Assembly: GCF_025602895.1 (NCBI RefSeq)
Contig: NW_026516538.1
Location: forward strand, 1 to 25,244
Source: Polychytrium aggregatum
Taxonomy: Eukaryota; Chytridiomycota; Chytridiomycetes; Polychytriales
Reading direction: 5' to 3'
DNA: 25,244 nt
Shown: positions 18,441 to 25,244 of the stretch, piece after piece
How the letters are laid out: each line of letters starts with the position of its first letter
Numbering within the stretch: the first letter of the stretch is position 1
Made by a program: the position numbers and the translations under genes
Notes under the pieces: generated by a model
The model's input: the letters and a program-made list of their open reading frames with translations, nothing else
Told to the model about the DNA's origin: nothing
Databases searched by the model: none

Positions 18441-21400
18441 GATACGAACATCTTCCCCCTCTGACTCGTCACTATCGGACGATAAGCTTCTTCTTCCGGC
18501 CACTCTTATCGTCATGAGTCTTTCTGGCCCGGTCTCCATCTCCCTTTCTGTTTTATTGATGATGGATGTTCCGCTCTTGCCCTCATTGATCCTGCCTTTG
18601 CCGGATCTCCATAAACTCTCTCTTATCCCTCTTTCTACTCCTTACTCCGTTTCCCTTGCTGATGGTTCTTCGGCCGGTTTCATTCGTTTCCAAACCGCGC
18701 CTTTGACTCTGACCATTGGTTCCCACACCGAGTCGATTTCTTTTCTTGTGACTCGACTCTCCACCACTCCCATCACTCTTGGTCTTCCCTGGATGCGCTT
18801 GCATAATCCAGTTGTTAATTGGAAGTCCCTCTCCCTTTCATTCTCCGATCCCTCTTGCCTTGCTGATGGACACATCCTCGCGGATGTCTCTGCTTCTTCC
18901 TTGGACACTCCGTCCGCTTCCGGCTCCTCGCCTCCCCCTTCGGGCACTTCGCCTTTGACTCCTCCTCCCTCCGGTCCTTCCCTTACACCGGTTCCCTCCT
19001 TTGGCACTTCGCCTTCCCTTTCTTCCCGCCTTGACTCTGCTTCGCTTTCTGAAGAGCCAACGGCTTTATCTTCACCCGACATTGAGCTCGTTAATGCGGC
19101 GAGTCTTCTCCGTCTTGCACGGGAAGACAAGCTCGACATTTTCGCTGCCCAAATGGATATCCGTCCTCCTTCGCCGGAGACGTATCCTACGGTGTCGATA
19201 AGGTCCGTGCTCACGACGAAGGTGTATGCCGAGTCTGGCACCCCTGTTGACTCTCGAGGCGTCCCACTCAAATACAATGAGTTTGGCGACGTTTTCAGCC
19301 TCAAGTCTGACCCTCCTTCTTCCTTGCCTCCTCATCGTCCGTATGACTTGTCCATTGAGTTTGTACGGACCGAGGATGGAAAGGAACCTCGTTTGCCAAA
19401 GCCGGGGAAAGTCTATCCTTTGTCCCCGGCCGAGGAATCTGCTCTTTCGGAGTATCTGACCAACGCCCTCGCACGTGGTTGGATCTCCAAATCCTCTTCT
19501 CCCGTTGGTGCTCCCTGCTTCTTCGTGAAGAAGCCCAATGGTGGTCTTCGCCTTTGCGTCGACTACCGAGGCCTCAATGCCATCACGAAGAAGAACCGTT
19601 ACCCACTTCCCCTCTTCCAGGATCTTCTGGATAAACTTTCTTCTGCCCGCGTCTTCTCACACCTCGACCTTCCTGATGCTTACCACTTGGTTCGTGTCAA
19701 GAAGGGCGATGAGTGGAAGACTGCTTTTGTTTGCAAATCTGGCTCATTTGAGTACAATGTTATCCCCTTTGGTCTTTCGAATGCCCCCGCTGCTTTTCAG
19801 TTTTTTATGAACGACATCTTCTCGGACCTCCTTGGTGTCTGTGTTGTCATTTATCTTGACGACATCCTGATCTTCTCAAAAGATCCCCAGGAGCATGAGG
19901 AGCATGTTAAGCTTGTTCTCTCTCGCCTTCGTGAACACTCCCTTAAGGTCAATCCGGCCAAGTGTTCTTTTGACCTTTCTGAAGTTGACTTTCTCGGCAT
20001 GATCATTTCTGCCGATGGCATCAAAATGGACCCTGCCAAGGTCGAGGCCGTTTCCCTTTGGCCTGTTCCCTCTTCTGCTCGCGATATCCAAGTCTTTATT
20101 GGTTTCGCAAACTTTTACCGCCGCTTCGTCAAGGACTTTTCCGCACTTGCTCGTCCTTTGACTTCCCTCACTACCAAATCCTCCACCTTCTCTTGGTCTC
20201 CCGAGGCCCAAGAGGCTTTTGATTCTCTTAAACTTTCCTTCACTTCCGCACCTATTCTTCGATACTTTGATTTCTCTAAACCCGCTGTCATCGAGCCCGA
20301 TGCTTCTGACTTTGCTTTGGGTGCCGTCCTTTCTCAGTTTGACCCTGACGGCGCTCTTCACCCCGTTGCTTTTCACTCTCGGCAATTCCGTCCCGCCGAG
20401 GTGAATTATGACACTCACGACAAAGAGCTCCTCGCCATTGTCGATTCCTTTACCGCCTGGCGTCATTACTTGATGGCTGCCGACCCTGATATTCCCACTC
20501 TTGTTTTCTCTGATCATCAGAACCTTACCCGGTTCACTGCCGCTTCTCAACTTTCTCGCCGCCAGTTCCGGTGGGCCCAATTCCTTTCTGACTTTGCTTT
20601 TCGCATTTACCACCGCCCTGGTCGTCTCAACACCAAAGCCGATGCTCTCAGTCGCCGTTCTGACTTTGAGATAAAGCCTGGTGACTCCCTCCACTCCACC
20701 AACTTCCTTCAGCTGTTCGAGTCTATTTCTCTCGACAGCATCACTGTTATCGGCTCGAATCCCGACTTTCTTTCCGAGATTCGAGCTGCCACCCTTTCTT
20801 GTTCCCTCCTTTCTGACTTTAACGCCAAACGTCTTGATGGCGATTACTCCTTCCGTGACGGTCTCCTTTACTTTAAAGACCTGATCGTTGTCCCTTCCCC
20901 CGAGCTCCAGCTCAAAGTGTTTGAGCAACGTCACTGCTCCGCTGCCGCTGGTCACTTTGGTCTTGCCAAGACCGTTGAGCTCGTCTCCCGGGACTTTCAC
21001 TGGCCCCGGCTTCGTAAGTCTGTGCGTCGCTTCATTGCTAATTGTGAAGCGTGCCAGCGAGCCAAGCCGTCCCGTCACTCCCCTTATGGTTTACTTCATC
21101 CTCTCCCCGTTCCTTCCGAACGTTGGTGGGACCTGTCGATGGACTTCATCACGGATCTCCCACCTTCGAACGGTTTTGACTCGATCTTCGTGGTTAAGGA
21201 CCGCCTGTCCAAACAAGCACACTTTGTGCCCACCACGAAGACGGTTACAGGCGAGCAAACCGCCGAACTCTTCCTCTCCCACATCTTCCGCTTGCATGGT
21301 TGTCCCCGGTCTATTGTTTCGGACCGAGGAACTCAGTTTACTTCGGCCTTCTGGAGGCGCTTCAATGAGCTTCTGAAGACGAAGATTTCCCTTTCTTCTG

Positions 21401-22210
21401 CCTTCCACCCCGAGACCGACGGTTCGACCGAGGTTCTCAACCAGGTCATCGAGCAGTATTTGCGTATCCATTGCAATTACCTGCAAGACGACTGGACCCT
21501 TCACCTTCCCCTTGCCGAGTTCACTTACAACAACTCGGAAAACACCTCCACTGGCATGACTCCCTTCTTTGCAGTCCATGGCCATCACCCCATTTTCGAT
21601 CCCTCTATCATTCGTGATCCCTCTGTTGTGCCCTCTGCCGAAGAACGTGTCGACCGACTTCAGACCGTTCTCGAGGATCTCAAGGCCAACCTCCGGGTTG
21701 CCCAAGAGTCCTACACTGTGCAGGCCAACAAATCCCGTCTCCCCACTCCCGACATCTCCGTTGGCGACCTCGTTTTTCTGGATCGTCGCCACATTCGCAC
21801 CCTTCGTCCCTCCAACAAGCTTGACCAGAAAAAGCTTGGCCCCTTTAAAGTTCTTCGCCGCATCAACCCCGTTGCCTTTGAGCTTAAACTCCCTTCCACA
21901 CTTAAAGTTCCACCCCGTTTTCCATGTATCCCTCCTTGAACCCCGAACGAAGGACATTGTTCCCGAGTTCACCCAACCAGAACCACCTCCCATTCTTGTT
22001 AACTCCCAGGAAGAGTTTGAGGTCGAGACTGTTCTCGATTCTCGGCTCTTCCGTGGTCGCTTACAGTACTTGGTTCAGTGGAAGGGCTATTCCGAGACTG
22101 ACCGGTCTTGGGAGCCCGCTGCCAATGTTTCCCACGCCACTGATCTTGTTGCTGACTTCCACCTTCGCTATCCCTCAAAGCCGAAGGCGACGTCCGGAGT
22201 TCGTCGCTAA
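18391..22210 (+). pseudogene. pol: pol of element 2: PR-RT-RNase H-integrase-chromodomain, frameshifted
   Basis: About 1,273 codons. Protease region about 18540-18850; Ser/Pro linker 18880-19080; RT about 19260-20250 with LDLPDAYH and YLDD (19852-19863); RNase H with acidic residues at 20299, 20425, 20512 and 20641; integrase with an HHCC zinc region (about 20930-21060) and catalytic D at 21142, D at 21322 and E at 21430 (DD35E). A GPF module follows, then a chromodomain (about 22010-22170) in which the aromatic-cage positions are F, W and Y. A -1 near 18552 and a +1 near 18601 put about 17 codons over the protease active site out of frame. A +1 at 21910-21911 ends the frame at 21939 and separates the chromodomain. 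RT, RNase H and integrase core are open. Confidence 0.94.
22010..22210 (+). pseudogene. Displaced chromodomain tail of element 2 pol
   Basis: The segment from FEVETVLDSR through VQWKGY and SWEPAANV to the terminal RR and TAA (22208-22210) is a chromodomain. Because of the extra C at 21910-21911 it is in a different frame from the integrase. Element 1 has the same segment fused in frame. In related chromoviruses this domain reads methylated histone H3 and steers integration into heterochromatin. Confidence 0.9.
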
Positions 22211-22219
22211 GGAAGGGGA
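22209..22219 (+). other. Polypurine tract of element 2
   Basis: AAGGAAGGGGA, overlapping the pol stop codon and ending three bases before the 3' LTR. Same position and sequence as in element 1. Expected primer for plus-strand DNA. Confidence 0.82.
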
Positions 22220-22222
22220 TGA

Positions 22223-23013
22223 TGTTAGGGATAGCTCCTGCTTGTTCTCCACTTTGACTGCACACTTGGCTATTCTTTTGCCTTTCTGTTTGTTTGTGTG
22301 TAGCCTTGCAGTTCCCCTCCGATTTTCCGCCTTTTGCCTGTCTTTTCCGCTCCTTCCGCACTTCCGTTTTCCCGCGCTGCTCCGCTTCCTTTGTCTTCTT
22401 CGCACGCGCCGGTTTGTTTGTGCACGCGCCTTGCTGCGATTGGTTGCAATTCGGCTGCCGGTCATGTGTCCCCCCACCGGTGACTCATGACCTGCCTGAC
22501 CGCCCCGATCTCTTGTTCATCTCGCATGCATTTGCCCCAACCTTATACTTGACCAATCCGCTTCTTGGACGTTGAGTCACATTGCTTCGCCTTTGCACGT
22601 TTCTCCTGCCAGGTGCTTCGCTTTTGCTTGCGCCTCTCTCGCTTTGGTTCTCTGCCTGTCTCGGTGGTCCTTCTCGGCCCTCGTTCGTGCATCGCCCCCT
22701 TCGCCCTGCTCGATCGCCCACTTTTCCCTCCCTTGGCCGCCCTTCGCTGCCAAGTCCGGACTTGTCTATAAATAGCCTGACCCCCGCGATGTGTAGTCGA
22801 ACCTTAGCGTTCAAAATAGGACTAAATAAAGTGCCTTCTACTTTATTCTCTGAGTGTTCCTCACGTCTCATTTCGAGACAAGTCTTATCTTGAACGGATC
22901 TTTGCTTCCCTCGCTCCCTCTCCGAGTCCACTTCGGACTCTACCCTTGCTTTCCCTGAGCTCACTTCGAGCTCACTTCTTCTTTTGCCGTTGAGTCCCCT
23001 TTGGACTCTAACA
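22223..23013 (+). repeat. 3' LTR of element 2
   Basis: 791 bp, TGTTAGGG to CTAACA, identical to the 5' LTR except that the last U5 hairpin loop is CCTTT instead of CCTTC. TGACTCA is at 22481-22487, TGAGTCA at 22573-22579, the palindrome at 22751-22764 and TATAAATA at 22767-22774. Confidence 0.96.
22825..22830 (+). terminator. Polyadenylation signal in 3' LTR of element 2
   Basis: AATAAA about 58 bp after the TATA box, within the predicted R region. Expected to direct cleavage of the genomic RNA shortly downstream. Confidence 0.62.
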
Positions 23014-23018
23014 CATAT
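23014..23018. repeat. Target site duplication of element 2, right copy
   Basis: CATAT immediately after the 3' LTR, matching 16599-16603. The satellite then continues with ACGGAGATAG as in the empty units. Confidence 0.95.
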
Positions 23019-24403
23019 ACGGAGATAGAGGATACCATAGGAGAGACTGCAGCAGCTTGCCCTATACCCGCCCAAAGCCTCTATAGTAGACTCCACTGGC
23101 TTCAAACACGAGCGTGATCGTGGATGCCGCGCACATTGGGTGACCCGTACGTGGCCAGTACGTGGCCAGTACGTGCCCATTGGTTGTGCCCACCACGCAT
23201 TGTAAAAAGTACCCAAACATATAGGCACCGAGGTCACAGGGAGGTCACAGGGAGGTCACAGCCTACATAAAACAGCGTCGTCTGCTACCATGACTTGGAC
23301 TTGGACACAGAGGAAGCGCGCCTCAGCATACAGATCCCCATTGAAGATCAAACTGCTGTGATCTCATTATGGAATCTGTGATCTCGGCCCATCTTTTGGA
23401 CCGCCCAGGCCTCTTCAATTTTAAAATTTCAAAATCCAGCCAGGCATCCGGCTATGATCCACCCGTGATCCACCGCCCGTGATCCACCCGTGATTCCAGC
23501 CTATGGCCAGAGGGTTTTTTAAAATTTTTAAAATTCTAGAGCCAAACCCTGGTCCTCCAGGTCCAAAGGACTTCACAGATCACAGACCCACTGTAGAGTG
23601 AGCCAGATAGAACTGCCTGGATCATATAGAAACCGAGGTCACAGGGAGGTCACAGTGCCGATAGACCCCAGCCATTCGCCCGTGATCCTCCCGTGATTCC
23701 AGCCTATGGCCAGAGGGTTTTTTTTTAAAATTTTAAAATTCTAGAGCCAAACCCTGGTCTCCAGGTCCAAAGGACTTCACAGATCACAGATCCACTATAG
23801 AGTGGGCCCGATAGAACTGGCTGGGTGATATAGAATCCGAGGTCACAGCGAGATCACAGCGCCTATTCTATCTTAGCGATTCTTCGACTCTTCTGAGTAC
23901 TACCGTCATCCTACACATCGCCTGTAGTATCCCCCCGTCACACACGTAGCACACGTAGCACACGTAGCACACGTATCACTGTTCCCACGCTTCTAGCGCG
24001 TATTCCCATCACTCGCCTGTTGCTGGAGTTCCCACAGTTCCCAGAGTACCCAGAGTACTCAAAGTATCCCCCGAAGTACCCAGAGTACTTCCCCAGCTAC
24101 CCATGCTTCTGAACTGCCACTGGTACTGCCACAGGTCAGGTTTTAGCCTGAACCCAAGGCTCGAGTCTATACTGGAGCTCAGGCCTGGGTTAAGGCTAGG
24201 CTTTAGGGCTCAGGGTTTAGGCTGTTCCCAGACCTGCGCTCTTGTACCGCGCGTTCAGGCCTGGACTGGGGCTGGTGTTGGGGCAGTATATAGAGAGAAC
24301 ACTGCAAGAGCTGATGTCTATAGCCTTATCACGGCCCAGACCAAACCCTGACCAGACACCCATTACAGGCTGCAGCTTGACACTGAGCCTAAGAACCGGA
24401 GCC
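23014..24403. repeat. Satellite unit U6, right part
   Basis: 1,390 bp continuing the unit. It has one extra T in the AT-rich core near 23524. Otherwise it follows U2. All internal repeats are present; no gene seen. Confidence 0.94.
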
Positions 24404-25244
24404 TAAAGCCTAGAGCCTAAAGCCTAAGTACCAAGGCCTAAAGCCCGTGGTCTCTGGCCTGGCCTGTGAGCAAGCCATGATATATTCAATCCTATTCAAT
24501 TGTAGCTGTTTCTGTACTATACCATTCTATACTATACCATTCTCTTCTCTTCTATACTATTCTATTCTCTTCTATTCTCTTCTATTCTATTCTAATAGAT
24601 CATACAATATAATAAAAGAGTATAGTAGTAGTATAGTAGTAGTATGGTAGTAGTAGTAGTAATAGTAGTAGTAGTAATAGTAGTAGAACATATACGGAGA
24701 TAGAGGATACCATAGGAGAGACTGCAGCAGCTTGCCCTATACCCGCCCAAAGCCTCTATAGTAGACTCCACTGGCTTCAAACACGAGCGTGATCGTGGAT
24801 GCCGCGCACATTGGGTGACCCGTACGTGGCCAGTACCGTGGCCAGTACGTGCCCATTGGTTGTGCCCACCACGCATTGTAAAAAGTACCCAAACATATAG
24901 GCACCGAGGTCACAGGGAGGTCACAGGGAGGTCACAGCCTACATAAAACAGCGTCGTCTGCTACCATGACTTGGACTTGGACACAGAGGAAGAGCCCTCA
25001 GCATACAGATCCCCATTGAAGATCAAACTGCTGTGATCTCATTATGGAATCTGTGATCTCGGCCCCATCTTTTGGACCCCAGGCCTCTTCAATTTTAAAA
25101 TTTCAAAATCCAGCCAGGCATCCGGCTATGATCCACCCGTGACCACCGCCCGTGATCCACCCGTGATTCCAGCCTATGGCCAGAGGGTTTTTTTAAAATT
25201 TTAAAATTCTAGAGCCAAACCCTGGTCCTCCAGGTCCAAAGGAC
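24404..25244. repeat. Satellite unit U7 (partial, 841 bp)
   Basis: Last unit, cut by the window end inside copy A of the 202-bp duplication. It matches U2 up to about 24830. After that small indels accumulate: an extra C near 24836, changes near 24992, an extra C near 25064, losses near 25077 and 25142 and an extra T near 25190. Confidence 0.93.

Larger units (their letters stand above)
16604..23013 (+). mobile_element. Ty3/gypsy chromovirus, element 2 (plus strand)
   Basis: 6,410-bp element with intact TG...CA ends, 791-bp LTRs and a 5-bp CATAT target duplication, hence a normal integrase-mediated insertion. Same family as element 1: the RT-to-3' LTR part shows no difference beyond single-base indels, while gag and the protease/linker contain substitutions. 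The two LTRs differ at one position that I can find (17385 C versus 23002-23004 region T), so insertion was recent. Coding capacity is broken by two +1 changes in gag, a -1/+1 pair across the protease active site and a +1 at 21910-21911 before the chromodomain. Confidence 0.96.

Overview
The window is repetitive DNA from a filamentous fungus, most likely a basidiomycete of the Agaricomycetes. That assignment is an inference from the type of retrotransposon and its codon style, not from a host gene. No host protein gene, rRNA or tRNA can be supported. Two things fill the window: a tandem satellite array with a 1,674-bp unit, and two full-length copies of one Ty3/gypsy chromovirus (chromodomain LTR retrotransposon) inserted into it in opposite orientations.

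Layout. Unit U0 is at 1-1666. U1 is 1667-9612 and is split by element 1 (2154-8563, minus strand). U2 to U5 (9613-16308) are four uninterrupted 1,674-bp units with no length variation. U6 is 16309-24403 and is split by element 2 (16604-23013, plus strand). U7 is 24404-25244 and is cut by the window end. Each unit carries a telomere-like CCTAAAG cluster, a pyrimidine (ATTCT-type) tract next to a TAG microsatellite, two 11-bp-period arrays, a 202-bp internal duplication, a 9-bp array, two short hairpins with the same loop and a TTTAGGG-like block. None carries a convincing gene.

The elements. Each is 6,410 bp with 791-bp LTRs (one end of element 1 lacks its terminal base). In order they hold a 5' LTR, a primer site, gag (coiled coil, capsid, zinc knuckle), pol (protease, reverse transcriptase, RNase H, integrase, chromodomain), a polypurine tract and a 3' LTR. 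Two expression and replication signals can be read directly and occur in both copies. First, a 12-nt site two bases after the 5' LTR is the perfect complement of 12 nt at the predicted 5' end of the transcript, the arrangement of self-primed reverse transcription as in Tf1/sushi elements. Second, a -1 ribosomal frameshift signal joins gag to pol: a GGGAAAT heptamer in the correct frame, a 7-nt spacer and a 17-bp hairpin whose loop contains the gag stop. The U5 part of the LTR also has four small hairpins sharing a loop consensus; they lie between the RNA 5' end and the primer site.

State of the elements. Both copies look very young (LTR pairs differ at one position or none), yet both are broken by single-base indels, mostly insertions. 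The reverse transcriptase-integrase region is otherwise indistinguishable between copies, while gag and protease hold most of the differences. Element 2 has a clean 5-bp target duplication (CATAT). Element 1 has none and sits on a 138-bp deletion of the satellite. The first ~480 bp and last ~410 bp of the window carry nearly all the satellite sequence noise, which suggests contig ends. Some of the indels may therefore be assembly errors.
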